Origin: Flavobacterium coralii
GTDB taxonomy: Bacteria > Bacteroidota > Bacteroidia > Flavobacteriales > Flavobacteriaceae
Assembly (NCBI RefSeq): GCF_019891545.1
Contig: NZ_JAHDIU010000004.1
Span: 124,001-188,000 of the forward strand
Direction: 5' to 3'
Length of the DNA: 64,000 bases
In this document: positions 51,889 to 61,497 of the stretch, piece by piece
Layout of the letters: every line of letters begins with the position of its first letter
Numbering within the stretch: position 1 is the first letter of the stretch
Position numbers and translations under genes: made by a program
Notes under the pieces: generated by a model
What the model was told of the DNA's origin: nothing
The model's input: the letters and a program-made list of their open reading frames with translations, nothing else
Databases searched by the model: none

Positions 51889-52328
51889 TATGCTTTGGAT
51901 ATTGAATCAGGCAATTCATTAATATCACCTTTATCATCAAACGGAAAATATTTTTTAAGCCTTTCACCTGCACGCAGTATGCCGTTAATTAAGCCTGTTT
52001 TATATTCTCCTTTTTTAAATTCAGAGATAACTTCATCTTTGGTGCAATCCCAAAAATCATCTTCTACAACCTTATCTATGCCTTCATCTCCGATGATGGC
52101 AAAAGTATGGTCGGCAACACCCACATAAAAAAGCACACCGTTTCGGGCTGCGGTATTGGCCATGCCTAATTGCAGAAAAACCTCCTGTGCCCTTTCGAGC
52201 GGAGGTTTTTCTGAATGGTTTTCTATATGCACCCTTATTTCACCCGATGTGTTCTTTTCGGCTATACCAATGGCATTTACAATTTCCTTTTCGTCATCAG
52301 GGGTTAAAAAGTCTTTAAGTCCGGACAT
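51888..52328 (-). CDS. TPM-domain protein without signal peptide
   Basis: A 146-residue cytoplasmic version of the TPM domain, starting MSGLKDFLTPDDEKEIVNAI (a start 5 codons upstream would overlap lemA). Family blocks: KNTSGEIRVHIENHSEKP, ARNGVLFYVGVADHTFAIIG. It lies 1 base after the LemA stop, and its own stop shares a base with the next start, so the three genes are tightly coupled. Confidence 0.87.
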   Translation of the reverse strand: MSGLKDFLTPDDEKEIVNAIGIAEKNTSGEIRVHIENHSEKPPLERAQEVFLQLGMANTAARNGVLFYVGVADHTFAIIGDEGIDKVVEDDFWDCTKDEVISEFKKGEYKTGLINGILRAGERLKKYFPFDDKGDINELPDSISKA

Positions 52329-52329
52329 A

Positions 52330-52929
52330 TTAATTAAAATCAAATTCTACATCAACAGGCTTATCAGCACCTTCAGATGAATTGAAAAACGCTTTTTCTT
52401 TATATTCTCCTAAAAGTATGGAGTTAGGAAAACGGAGTATATGGTTATTATACTCTTCTACCCTTTCATTATATCTTGTGCGTGCAGTACGTATTTCATT
52501 CTCGGTACTCGCAAGTTCATCCTGCAGCTTAAGGAAGTTCTGGTTGGATTTGAGTTCAGGATAACGCTCAACAGTAACATTACCAATAAGCTTATTAACC
52601 GACCCCATAAGGTTAGACTGCGCCCTGCTGAAAGCTTCTAACTGTTCAGGTGTTGCATCAGCAGCATTTACCTGTACAGAATTTGCTTTTGCCCTTGCTT
52701 CAATAACATCTGTCAACGTGCTTTTTTCAAAGTCTGCGGCTCCCTGTACTGTTTTTACAAGATTACCAATAAGGTCATTACGCCTTTGGTAAGAAGTCTC
52801 AACATCTCCCCAGGCTTTAGCTACTGCCTGGTTTTTACTTATTGCACCATTCTTAACACCTACCGACCAAAAAATACCGATAACTATAAAACCTATAATA
52901 ATAATTACCGGAATAAGCCACTTTTTCAT
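52330..52929 (-). CDS. lemA: LemA family protein
   Basis: A 199-residue protein with one N-terminal membrane anchor (WLIPVIIIIGFIVIGIFWS) and a long helical domain containing the LemA hallmarks YQRRNDLIGNLVKTVQGAADFE, DATPEQLEAFSRAQ and RYNERVEEYNNHILRFPN. LemA proteins are widespread helical membrane proteins of unsettled function, often next to TPM proteins as here. First gene of the three-gene unit. Confidence 0.93.
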   Translation of the reverse strand: MKKWLIPVIIIIGFIVIGIFWSVGVKNGAISKNQAVAKAWGDVETSYQRRNDLIGNLVKTVQGAADFEKSTLTDVIEARAKANSVQVNAADATPEQLEAFSRAQSNLMGSVNKLIGNVTVERYPELKSNQNFLKLQDELASTENEIRTARTRYNERVEEYNNHILRFPNSILLGEYKEKAFFNSSEGADKPVDVEFDFN

Positions 52930-52943
52930 GTTTTGTTTATTGT

Positions 52944-53273
52944 TTAAAGTTCGTTTTTAATATTGATTAATGCTGTCTTTACAGCCTCTAATTTACGAAT
53001 AATCTCGAATTTATCTAATGTTTTCTTCTGCCCTTCCTTAAGGTGCACCTTTGCCCCATCCAGCGTAAAGCCACGCTCTTTAACCAAATGGTATATCAGT
53101 TGCAGGTTCTTTACATCTTCGGGGGTAAACATGCGGTTGCCCTTGGCATTTTTTTTAGGCTTTAGTATATCAAACTCCTTATCCCAAAAACGGATAAGCG
53201 AGGCATTTACATTAAAAGCCTTTGCAAGTTCGCCAATAGTGTAATATCGTTTTTCGGGAAGGTTTAAATGCAT
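52944..53273 (-). CDS. MerR-family transcriptional regulator
   Basis: A 109-residue protein with a winged helix-turn-helix at 10-75 (YYTIGELAKAFNVNASLIRF, KGNRMFTPEDVKNL) and a helical C-terminus. It is the short MerR/HTH-1 type without the cysteine-rich metal-binding C-terminus. Its start shares one base with the stop of the peptidase gene (53273), so it is coupled to it; this pairing is common in flavobacteria. Confidence 0.9.
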   Translation of the reverse strand: MHLNLPEKRYYTIGELAKAFNVNASLIRFWDKEFDILKPKKNAKGNRMFTPEDVKNLQLIYHLVKERGFTLDGAKVHLKEGQKKTLDKFEIIRKLEAVKTALINIKNEL

Positions 53274-54250
53274 TAGTCAAGCGATTGGTTTTCCTGGTTA
53301 GCTAATTTAGAAATTAAAACGTATTCTTTAGCAGAAATGTTACCGTAATAGAAGTTAACAGGGTTAATAACCTGCCCGTTTTTGTGCACCTCATAATGCA
53401 GGTGCGGTGCTTCGCTACGGCCTGTGCTGCCCACATAGCCTATAACATCGCCACGCTTAACACGCTGCCCTACTTTTGCTTTATATTTACTAAGGTGGGC
53501 ATACAGTGTTTCATAGCCATAGCCATGTTTTATAACAATGTGGTTACCGTAGCCGGAGGCACGGTTATCGGCGCGGGTTATAACCCCGTCGCCCGTAGCA
53601 TATATAGGCGTACCCGTTTTTGCTGAAAAGTCCATACCGGCATGAAACTTACGTATCTTGGTAAAAGGGTCGCTCCTGTACCCAAAGCCCGAGGCCACGT
53701 GGCGCAGGTCTTCATTCTTTACAGGTTGTATGGCAGGGATTGCCGAAAGCAGCTTTTCCTTATCCTTTGCCAGCTTAGCTATTTCGTCTAACGATTTGCT
53801 TTGCACAACCAGTTCTTTACTGATAATATCGAGCCTTTTTGTTGTGCTGATTACCAAATCAGAATTATTGTAACCTTCCAGTTCTTTATAACGGTTTACC
53901 CCGCCAAAACCGGCCTTGCGCTGTTCTTCGGGTATGGGCGATGTGTTAAAATATGCCCTGTACAGGTTGTTGTCGCGCTCCGCCACACCCGAAAGTACCT
54001 CTTCCACCTGATCCATCTTGCGGTTCAGTATCTCATAGCGTATCTTCATGTTCTCTATTTCGCGCGCCTGCAGTTTGTCTTTAGGCGTTTCAAAATAGGG
54101 CGTGTTAAGTAACACCACGAAACACAGGAAGCCAAACAGCCCCGAAGCCAGTACAAACAGGGCTATAACGCCTATTTTCCTGCCTTTTTTTACCTTGAGC
54201 TTACGGTAAGCTAATGTTTCGGGATCGTAATAATATTTTACCTTCGCCAT
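53273..54250 (-). CDS. M23 family peptidoglycan metallopeptidase
   Basis: A 325-residue protein: a membrane helix near the N-terminus (about 25-47), a periplasmic coiled-coil region, and a C-terminal LytM domain. The zinc site is formed by the His and Asp of FHAGMDFSAKTGTP and by HLHYEVHKNG. It should cleave peptide cross-links in the cell wall. Both halves of the active site are intact. It is transcribed divergently from alaS and is followed by the MerR gene. Confidence 0.92.
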   Translation of the reverse strand: MAKVKYYYDPETLAYRKLKVKKGRKIGVIALFVLASGLFGFLCFVVLLNTPYFETPKDKLQAREIENMKIRYEILNRKMDQVEEVLSGVAERDNNLYRAYFNTSPIPEEQRKAGFGGVNRYKELEGYNNSDLVISTTKRLDIISKELVVQSKSLDEIAKLAKDKEKLLSAIPAIQPVKNEDLRHVASGFGYRSDPFTKIRKFHAGMDFSAKTGTPIYATGDGVITRADNRASGYGNHIVIKHGYGYETLYAHLSKYKAKVGQRVKRGDVIGYVGSTGRSEAPHLHYEVHKNGQVINPVNFYYGNISAKEYVLISKLANQENQSLD

Positions 54251-54265
54251 GTTCTTAAATTATTC

Positions 54266-54273
54266 TATTTTTG
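54266..54273 (+). promoter_or_regulatory. Candidate -7 box of alaS
   Basis: TATTTTTG matches TAnnTTTG, 142 bases before the alaS start, in the divergent gap; no clear -33 box. Confidence 0.35.
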
Positions 54274-54318
54274 CACCTTAACAAAAAAGTTGTTTAACAG
54301 CGCAAATTGAGAAACGGA

Positions 54319-54326
54319 CAAATTTA
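54319..54326 (-). promoter_or_regulatory. Candidate -7 box of the M23 peptidase gene
   Basis: On the minus strand TAAATTTG matches TAnnTTTG, 68 bases before the peptidase start. It and the plus-strand box are back to back in the divergent gap. Confidence 0.35.
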
Positions 54327-54415
54327 ATAATTGTTGCGGGTTTTTGTACACTATTTCTCAGTTTAAGCCATTAAACACTATTGCTGCAACCATAAAACAA
54401 AATTTATACCCAAAT

Positions 54416-57043
54416 ATGAAATCGCGGGATATCAGGAAACAGTTTTTAGATTTTTTTACAGAGAAAGGCCACCTTATCGTGCCCAGCGCACCTATTGTTA
54501 CCAAAGATGACCCTACCCTTATGTTTAACAACTCGGGAATGGCGCAGTTTAAGGAGTACTTTTTAGGGAATGCAACTCCTAAAAGCAGGCGTATAGCCGA
54601 TACCCAAAAGTGCCTTCGCGTTAGCGGTAAGCATAACGACTTAGAGGATGTGGGTTTTGATACCTACCACCATACTATGTTTGAAATGCTGGGTAACTGG
54701 AGCTTTGGCGACTACTTTAAAAAAGAAGCTATCAACTGGGCGTGGGAACTGCTTACCGAAGTATATAAAGTGCCTAAAGACATCCTTTATGTTACCGTGT
54801 TTGAAGGCAGCGAAGAAGAAAATGTGCCTTTTGACCAGGAAGCGTATGACATCTGGAAAACGCTGATAGATGAAGACCGCATTTTGATGGGTAACAAAAA
54901 AGATAATTTCTGGGAAATGGGCGACCAGGGTCCGTGCGGGCCGTGTTCGGAAATTCATGTTGATATACGTTCGGCAGAAGAAAAAGCATTAATACCAGGG
55001 CGTGAACTGATAAACAAAGACCACCCACAGGTGGTAGAGATATGGAATAACGTATTCATGGAGTTTAACCGCAAAGCGGACAGATCGCTTGAAAAGCTGC
55101 CTGCACAGCACGTAGATACCGGTATGGGCTTTGAGCGCCTTTGCATGGTACTACAGGGCGTGCAGAGTAATTATGACACCGATGTTTTTACTCCGCTGAT
55201 TGAAAAGATAGAAAACCTTACCGGTAAAAAATATATTTCTAAAGCTGAAACCGATGAGCAGGAAAAGCTGAATATTGCCATAAGGGTGGTAGCCGACCAC
55301 GTTAGGGCGGTGGCTTTTGCCATTGCCGACGGGCAATTGCCAAGCAATAACGGTGCAGGCTATGTTATCCGAAGGATATTGAGGAGGGCTATACGTTACG
55401 CCTTTACCTTCCTTGACAAGAAAGAGCCGTTTATATATGAGCTTGTTGCCGTGCTATCAGCGCAAATGGGCGAGTTTTTCCCGGAGATAAAATCACAGCA
55501 AAACCTTGTAACCAATGTTATCAGGGAAGAAGAAAACTCATTCCTGCGTACACTGGAGCAGGGGCTTCAGTTACTTGAAAATGTTGTAGCCGATACTAAA
55601 GGTAAAGAAATAGCAGGAGCGAAAGTATTTGAGCTTTATGACACATTTGGTTTTCCGGAAGATCTTACAGCCTTAATTTTAAAAGAAAAAGGCTACAGCT
55701 ATGATAAAGCGGAGTTTGATGCTGAACTGAAAAAGCAGAAAGACCGTAGCCGTGCTGCCGGAGAGGTAGCGAAAGATGACTGGGTTACACTGGTTGATGG
55801 CAATACCGAAACATTTGTAGGCTATGACCACACAGAGAACGAGGTTAAAATTACCCGCTACCGCAAAGTAGAGTCTAAAAAAGACGGTACGCTATACCAG
55901 ATAGTGTTAGATAACACTCCGTTTTACCCTGAAGGGGGCGGACAGGTTGGCGACAAAGGTGTATTAGTTTCAGCCAATGAAAATATTGAAGTGCTCGACA
56001 CTAAAAAAGAGAATAACCTTATACTGCACATTACCCAAACCCTGCCTGAAAATGTAAATGCGCTTTTTACTGCTAAAGTTGACACACAACTGCGCGGCGA
56101 AGCGGCCCGTAACCACACGGCAACCCACCTGCTGCACCAGGCACTGCGTACTATACTGGGTACGCATGTAGAGCAGAAAGGCTCTTTGGTTAGCCCTAAC
56201 TACCTGCGTTTCGACTTTTCGCACTTCAGTAAAGTTACTGATGAGGAACTAAAACAGGTAGAAGAATTTGTAAATGCGCGCATACAGGAGCAGCTTCCGC
56301 TGATAGAGCGCAGGAGCATACCTTTTAAGCAGGCAATAGAAGAAGGCGCTATGGCGCTGTTCGGTGAAAAATATGGCGATAATGTGCGCGCAATTAAGTT
56401 TGGCGAAAGCATGGAGCTTTGCGGTGGCATACATGTGCAGAACACTGCCGATATATGGCATTTTAAAATTATAAGTGAAAGCGCCGTGGCAGCAGGCATA
56501 CGCCGTATTGAGGCTATAACAGGCGATGCTGTAAAAGAATATTTTGCCACACAGGAGCAAATACTGGAAGAGATAAAAGCAGCGCTTAAAAACCCTCAGG
56601 ATACGCTGAAAGCGGTAAGTAACCTACAGGATGAAAACGCCAAACTTAAAAAACAAGTTGAGGCATTATTAAAAGATAAAGCTAAAAACCTGAAAGGTGA
56701 ACTGGCCGCTGAACTGGAAGATATAAACGGCGTTAAATTCCTCGCTAAAAAAGTTGACCTTGATGCTAACGGCGCAAAAGACCTTGCTTATGAGCTGGGT
56801 AACTTAGGTAATAACCTGTTCCTCCTTTTGGCAACCGAACAGGATGGCAAGCCTATGCTTACCTGTTACATCAGTAAAGAACTGGCAGCAGAAAAAGGCC
56901 TTAATGCCGGGCAGGTAGTACGCGAACTTGGTAAGTACATTCAGGGCGGCGGCGGCGGACAGCCGTTCTTCGCCACCGCAGGGGGTAAAAACCCGGCGGG
57001 AATACCTGATGCGCTAAATGCTGCAAAAGAATTTATAAAATGA
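54416..57043 (+). CDS. alaS: Alanyl-tRNA synthetase
   Basis: An 875-residue class II synthetase from [19 protein letters not shown] (the frame extends 24 codons upstream, but this Met is the canonical start). The catalytic domain has [17 protein letters not shown], and the editing domain has the zinc ligands HTATHLLH and CGGIH. The C-terminal oligomerisation/C-Ala domain ends [19 protein letters not shown]. All domains are complete, so it should both charge and proofread. Single gene with its own terminator. Confidence 0.97.
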   Translation: MKSRDIRKQFLDFFTEKGHLIVPSAPIVTKDDPTLMFNNSGMAQFKEYFLGNATPKSRRIADTQKCLRVSGKHNDLEDVGFDTYHHTMFEMLGNWSFGDYFKKEAINWAWELLTEVYKVPKDILYVTVFEGSEEENVPFDQEAYDIWKTLIDEDRILMGNKKDNFWEMGDQGPCGPCSEIHVDIRSAEEKALIPGRELINKDHPQVVEIWNNVFMEFNRKADRSLEKLPAQHVDTGMGFERLCMVLQGVQSNYDTDVFTPLIEKIENLTGKKYISKAETDEQEKLNIAIRVVADHVRAVAFAIADGQLPSNNGAGYVIRRILRRAIRYAFTFLDKKEPFIYELVAVLSAQMGEFFPEIKSQQNLVTNVIREEENSFLRTLEQGLQLLENVVADTKGKEIAGAKVFELYDTFGFPEDLTALILKEKGYSYDKAEFDAELKKQKDRSRAAGEVAKDDWVTLVDGNTETFVGYDHTENEVKITRYRKVESKKDGTLYQIVLDNTPFYPEGGGQVGDKGVLVSANENIEVLDTKKENNLILHITQTLPENVNALFTAKVDTQLRGEAARNHTATHLLHQALRTILGTHVEQKGSLVSPNYLRFDFSHFSKVTDEELKQVEEFVNARIQEQLPLIERRSIPFKQAIEEGAMALFGEKYGDNVRAIKFGESMELCGGIHVQNTADIWHFKIISESAVAAGIRRIEAITGDAVKEYFATQEQILEEIKAALKNPQDTLKAVSNLQDENAKLKKQVEALLKDKAKNLKGELAAELEDINGVKFLAKKVDLDANGAKDLAYELGNLGNNLFLLLATEQDGKPMLTCYISKELAAEKGLNAGQVVRELGKYIQGGGGGQPFFATAGGKNPAGIPDALNAAKEFIK

Positions 57044-57051
57044 TAATAGAG

Positions 57052-57073
57052 CCGCAGTTTACCTGCGGTTTTT
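57052..57073 (+). terminator. Terminator of alaS
   Basis: CCGCAG (57052-57057) pairs with CTGCGG (57063-57068), loop TTTAC, then a T-run. Confidence 0.78.
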
Positions 57074-57089
57074 ATTTAATAATAAAATA

Positions 57090-57097
57090 TATATTTG
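57090..57097 (+). promoter_or_regulatory. Candidate -7 box for the 57135 gene unit
   Basis: TATATTTG matches TAnnTTTG, 37 bases before the start; it could drive the lipoprotein, GSCFA and DUF4230 genes together. Confidence 0.5.
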
Positions 57098-57134
57098 CAG
57101 CTAAAAAATAACTCCCTAACATTCAAAATTACTT

Positions 57135-57869
57135 ATGAAAAAAATTTTCACAATGGCGGCAGTAGCCTTATTTATGATAACTTCATGCACTGGCGACGAC
57201 GACAACAATACCAACAACAGCAATAGCGACGTTATTTTAGTTACTAAGATGGTAGAAACTGATGAGTTTGAGGATGAGTATATCTCAAATTATTTTTATG
57301 ATGGTACTAAGGTAACTAAGATTACCCATAATGATGGTAGTGAACAAAGATTTACTTATACGGGCGACAAGCTTACCACTATTGAACATTATGAAGACGG
57401 CGATCTTATACAGCAGGATAACTTTACTTATAATGCTAGTGGTCAACTGGTAACATTTGTTATGCTTGATTATGATTTTGATTGGGGTACAAGAACAGAG
57501 TTTACCTACAACAACAATGGTACCGTTAATACTGCCGAGTACACAGGTAATACTGAAAATCAGGATTTATTTAATTATAACGGTACCCTGACCATTGTAG
57601 ATAATAATATTGTAAGCATAAACAGTGGCGGAGAAACAATTACTTATACTTTTGATGATAAACGTGATCCTTTTAGCAATATAACTTCATATATGTCTGT
57701 TATCTATGCATATCAGGAAGGCGGCTTTAATAATGTTACCTCATATAACAGCTTTGACGAAAGCTCTACAATTACCTATACATATAATAATAGTAATTTC
57801 CCTGCAACTGCTGTTGAAGATTTTGGTGATGGAGAAACCTATACAACAGAGTTCTACTATAACAACTAA
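57135..57869 (+). CDS. Lipoprotein with YD-like repeats
   Basis: A 244-residue lipoprotein (MKKIFTMAAVALFMITSC, Cys18), then an Asp/Asn-rich linker (TGDDDNNTNNSNS). The mature part is made of repeated beta segments of the type FTYTGDKLTTIEHYEDGD and FTYNASGQLVTF, similar to the YD-repeat pattern of many Bacteroidota lipoproteins. It should be a surface or periplasmic protein of unknown function. It is followed after 3 bases by the GSCFA gene. Confidence 0.8.
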   Translation: MKKIFTMAAVALFMITSCTGDDDNNTNNSNSDVILVTKMVETDEFEDEYISNYFYDGTKVTKITHNDGSEQRFTYTGDKLTTIEHYEDGDLIQQDNFTYNASGQLVTFVMLDYDFDWGTRTEFTYNNNGTVNTAEYTGNTENQDLFNYNGTLTIVDNNIVSINSGGETITYTFDDKRDPFSNITSYMSVIYAYQEGGFNNVTSYNSFDESSTITYTYNNSNFPATAVEDFGDGETYTTEFYYNN

Positions 57870-57872
57870 TAA

Positions 57873-58829
57873 ATGCAATTTACAACCCAAATACCGGTAC
57901 CTGTAAGTAATCAGCAGATTGATTATAACAGCAGGTTAGTGTCTTTGGGTTCGTGTTTTGCTGTTAATATAGGCAGCAGGCTGGACTATTTTAAATTCAG
58001 GAATGTAACCAATCCGTTTGGTATCCTGTTCCACCCACTGGCGCTGCAAAAAGCTATCGGCTTCGCCCTGAATAATAAAACATTCAGTGAAGCTGATATT
58101 TTTTTTCATAATGAACGCTGGCAATGCTATAATGCACACAGCGATTTAAGCCATAATGATCCTGTCATACTCACAGAGCGTTTAAATAAGTCTAATGCAC
58201 TGCTCAGGGAAGATCTGCTTAATGCCTCCCATATCATTATTACATTGGGTACAGCATGGGTATATCAACTTAATGCGACAGGTGAAACAGTTGCTAATTG
58301 CCATAAAGTACCCCAGCAACAATTTACAAAGTACCTGCTGTCGGTTAACGATATTAAGCAGAGCCTGGCAGCTATTATTGATTTGATTGCAAAGGCAAAC
58401 CCAACTGCACAGCTAATTTTTACCATTTCACCCGTCAGGCATATTAAAGATGGCTTTACCGAAAACCAGCACAGCAAATCCAACCTTTTTTCTGCCTTGC
58501 AGGATGTGTTGCAATCGGGAAATTATTCTTCAGGAACTTTTTATTTTCCCTCCTACGAAATAATGATGGATGAATTACGGGATTACCGTTTTTATGCACA
58601 GGATATGATTCATCCTAACGATACAGCCATAGCTTATATATGGGAACGCTTCAAGGAAAGCTGTATTAAACCAGAAGCACTTACTGTAATGAAAGAGGTT
58701 GATGCTATACAAAAAGGACTTATGCACAGGCCTTTTAACCCTGAATCTGACCAACACAAAGATTTCCTCCGTAAACTTAGCGACAGGGCTGAAAAGCTCA
58801 ATCAACAGTACCCGCACATTACATTTTAG
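57873..58829 (+). CDS. GSCFA-domain protein
   Basis: A 318-residue protein with the defining motif GSCFA at 26-30 and the conserved flanks NPFGILFHPLAL and FTISPVRHIKDGF. GSCFA proteins have an SGNH/GDSL hydrolase-like fold; here the Ser and Cys of the motif, and a C-terminal Asp/His pair (AQDMIHPND), are candidate active-site residues. The substrate is unknown. It lies between the lipoprotein and the DUF4230 gene with gaps of 3 and 12 bases. Confidence 0.9.
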   Translation: MQFTTQIPVPVSNQQIDYNSRLVSLGSCFAVNIGSRLDYFKFRNVTNPFGILFHPLALQKAIGFALNNKTFSEADIFFHNERWQCYNAHSDLSHNDPVILTERLNKSNALLREDLLNASHIIITLGTAWVYQLNATGETVANCHKVPQQQFTKYLLSVNDIKQSLAAIIDLIAKANPTAQLIFTISPVRHIKDGFTENQHSKSNLFSALQDVLQSGNYSSGTFYFPSYEIMMDELRDYRFYAQDMIHPNDTAIAYIWERFKESCIKPEALTVMKEVDAIQKGLMHRPFNPESDQHKDFLRKLSDRAEKLNQQYPHITF

Positions 58830-58841
58830 GTAATTTATAAC

Positions 58842-59501
58842 ATGTTTCCTGAGTGCTTTTTCATAATTTTAAAGAAAAAGCCGAGAGCCGTGATTAAAAA
58901 AATACTCCTCTTTATTGCCGCCGCACTGGTTATTTTCCTGCTGTTCCGCTATTGCGAATTTAAAGATGATGAAACCACTGTTATAGAAGAAACCACGCTA
59001 ATACAGCAGCAGATTAAAAACGTTGGTAAACTGGTAGTAACCGAAGGGCATTTTGCAGAAGTGCTGACATACAAAGACCGTCAAAAATATTTCCTGAATA
59101 TACTTTCGGCTGAGAAAAAAGCATTGGTAGTAGTTAATGCTGATGTAACAGTTAGTTATGACCTAAGTAAGATGGAATATGACATTAATGAGGCTACTAA
59201 GACCATAACCATTAAAAACATACCCAAAGAAGAAATAAACATAAGCCCCGACCTTAAGTTTTATGATGTACAGCAAAATGGCTTTAATGAGTTTTCGGGA
59301 GAAGATTACAACAAAATAAACAGCACTGTAAAAGCTAACCTGAGAAAGAAGATAGAAAAGTCATCTTTAAAAACAAATGCACAAAACAGGCTGCTGAGCG
59401 AACTTTCCAAGATTTTGATACTTACTAACACTATGGGCTGGAAACTTCAATACAACGGTCAGCAGGTAAATAATGAAAGTATCAATGAAGTATTATTATA
59501 A
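58842..59501 (+). CDS. DUF4230-domain membrane-anchored protein
   Basis: A 219-residue protein. One membrane helix near the N-terminus (VIKKILLFIAAALVIFLLF) is followed by a DUF4230 domain (about 50-205). A GTG at 58890 would start the protein just before the helix and is an alternative to the ATG at 58842, which adds 16 residues (FPECFFIILKKKPRA). The function of the family is unknown. Last gene of the unit. Confidence 0.83.
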   Translation: MFPECFFIILKKKPRAVIKKILLFIAAALVIFLLFRYCEFKDDETTVIEETTLIQQQIKNVGKLVVTEGHFAEVLTYKDRQKYFLNILSAEKKALVVVNADVTVSYDLSKMEYDINEATKTITIKNIPKEEINISPDLKFYDVQQNGFNEFSGEDYNKINSTVKANLRKKIEKSSLKTNAQNRLLSELSKILILTNTMGWKLQYNGQQVNNESINEVLL

Positions 59502-59504
59502 TAA

Positions 59505-59527
59505 AAAAGGAGCTTAAAGCCCCTTTT
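59505..59527. terminator. Bidirectional terminator between DUF4230 and hydroxylase genes
   Basis: A 9-bp stem (59505-59513 with 59519-59527; fully paired with a G-U on the minus strand) has A- and T-rich flanks on both sides. Confidence 0.75.
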
Positions 59528-59547
59528 GTTTCTCACATGCAGTTATA

Positions 59548-61311
59548 CTAGCTAACTGATTTTTCCTTGTCAAATATAAGTTCAAGTCCTCCATCAATAA
59601 GGTGTGCTACTTCCGGTCTTTGTGCCTTAACCCTGTCGAGGTGGGCAAGTACCTGCTGCAGCATACTTTCTTCTTTTTCTTTGTGTAGCAGTTCAGCTAT
59701 TTCTACAGATAACAACCAATCTTTAGGATGGTTTTCGGTGAGCTGTGCAAAGGTTTCTTCAAGGCTTAGTGCAGCTTCTTTGCCGTCCCTTATGTTCCTG
59801 ACGTTTTGGTACAGGTTTTCAAGCTCCTGCCTTTGTTCCGACTTTTTAGCCTTTATCGTTTTGCTTGACGGAACGTGTGTTATCAGGTCGAAGCTGTTAA
59901 CATCTGCGGGGCCGGAGAAAGCCGAGATAACTTTCTTACCAACAGCCATATCATATATACCCCATTCCGGGCTAAACAGCACTTTATCATTATGTGTAAC
60001 CGTACAATCTTTAAAGCTGATAAGGATGATTTTCCCCTGTAAATTACGAGTCCCGGTAATAATTTCCCCGCTCACGGTTATGTTGCCTTCAAACTCAAGT
60101 GTAACGCGCTCTCCTTCATAAATGGCATAAGCTTTAAGGTCGCGCGGGCTCATGTCCTCAATGGCAAGGTTAATGCCTTTAAGCTTCCCTACAGGGCTGC
60201 CAAAGCCTTCGGCGTGGTATGATGTACCGTGGCCCACCAGTTCTTTTTCGCGGTAAGCCAATGCTGTTGGGCCGGTTACCTGTATATAAACCGGCTTGCC
60301 TTCTTCCTCTATAACATTGGTAAACACTCCCGAAACCTGTAGCCCGGTGCTGAACTCTATTGTACCCAGTGCGTTAGACGCTATCAGTTTTTTTATACCT
60401 GAAAGACCGCCTGTGCGCAGTGCCATCTTGTTAGCAAATTCTTCAAGCACGAGGCTTAAATGTGCAAAATCAGGCGTAACAAAAAGCTGTGGCTGCGGCT
60501 TGGTTATATCAAAGCTTTGGTAGGCCGCATTAATATCATAGGGGAGTTTTTTTACATTGTCGGTCATGCACCAGGTGCTCTCACCAATAGAGGATAAAAG
60601 CCCTGCCCCATATATTTTAGGATTATCTACAGTACCTATAAGCCCGTACTCCACTGTCCACCAGTGCAGGTTCCTGATGAGTGCCATTTCAGATAATTCG
60701 CCCATATCGTTCTGCAACTCATCTACGCGCTTCTCAGCAGCTTCAATTTCTTCCTGTGGTGTGTCTTCGGCTTCTTTCAATATAGAAAGCAGCCTTATGG
60801 CCTCGTACATTTCATAATCGCGCGCTGATGATATGGCTTTACAGCCTATCTCGCCAAAACGGCGAAGGTACTCGGCATACTCAGGGTTAGCAATAATAGG
60901 TGCGTGCCCAGCCCCTTCATGAATGATATCCGGTGCGGGCGTATATTCAATATGCTCCAGCTGGCGGATATCAGAAGCTATGACAAGCACATTATATGCC
61001 TGAAACTCCATAAAGGCATTTGGCGGTATAAAGCCATCTACCGCAACGGCAGCCCAGCCAATTTCCTTCAGTATGCGGTTCATGCCATACATACTGGGTA
61101 TGCTGTCTACTTCTATTCCTGTTTTTTTAAGCCCTTCCAGATAAGAACTGTGTGCCACACGGCTAAGGTAATCTACATTCTTGCGCATTACATACCGCCA
61201 TACCGCCTGGTTTATGGATGTATAATCTTCATAATCCTGCGATTTGATAAATTGTTTCAGGTGCCCGGGCAGCCTGTCTATTAGCGGGTTGCTTTCTATA
61301 TTTGCATTCAT
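59548..61311 (-). CDS. Aromatic amino acid hydroxylase with long C-terminal extension
   Basis: A 587-residue protein from MNANIESNPLIDRLPGHLKQ. The N-terminal 320 residues form the iron- and pterin-dependent hydroxylase core: iron ligands His131 and His136 (HEGAGHAP) and the conserved WWTVEYG glutamate. It should convert phenylalanine to tyrosine (or act on another aromatic acid). Typical bacterial enzymes end near 260-300 residues. The extra 260 residues here have a beta-rich part (RVTLEFEGNITVSGEIITG) and a helical tail that I do not recognise. Single gene on the minus strand. Confidence 0.9.
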   Translation of the reverse strand: MNANIESNPLIDRLPGHLKQFIKSQDYEDYTSINQAVWRYVMRKNVDYLSRVAHSSYLEGLKKTGIEVDSIPSMYGMNRILKEIGWAAVAVDGFIPPNAFMEFQAYNVLVIASDIRQLEHIEYTPAPDIIHEGAGHAPIIANPEYAEYLRRFGEIGCKAISSARDYEMYEAIRLLSILKEAEDTPQEEIEAAEKRVDELQNDMGELSEMALIRNLHWWTVEYGLIGTVDNPKIYGAGLLSSIGESTWCMTDNVKKLPYDINAAYQSFDITKPQPQLFVTPDFAHLSLVLEEFANKMALRTGGLSGIKKLIASNALGTIEFSTGLQVSGVFTNVIEEEGKPVYIQVTGPTALAYREKELVGHGTSYHAEGFGSPVGKLKGINLAIEDMSPRDLKAYAIYEGERVTLEFEGNITVSGEIITGTRNLQGKIILISFKDCTVTHNDKVLFSPEWGIYDMAVGKKVISAFSGPADVNSFDLITHVPSSKTIKAKKSEQRQELENLYQNVRNIRDGKEAALSLEETFAQLTENHPKDWLLSVEIAELLHKEKEESMLQQVLAHLDRVKAQRPEVAHLIDGGLELIFDKEKSVS

Positions 61312-61437
61312 AGTATTACGCAATAGTTGTAATGTAAAATTACGAATTTCTCACAATTCACAATAATATGGTGGCAATATTATTTGTTATCAATCCTAAA
61401 AAAACCAATTACTAAAAAATAATCAAAATATGGCAAA

Positions 61438-61469
61438 TAAAAAATCCCGATTGCCACTGCAACCGGGAT
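61438..61469 (-). terminator. Terminator of gltA
   Basis: On the minus strand an 11-bp stem (61459-61469 with 61444-61454, one G-U), loop AGTG, then a T-run. Confidence 0.85.
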
Positions 61470-61497
61470 CTTTAGATATAACCTGTATTTTAAAATC

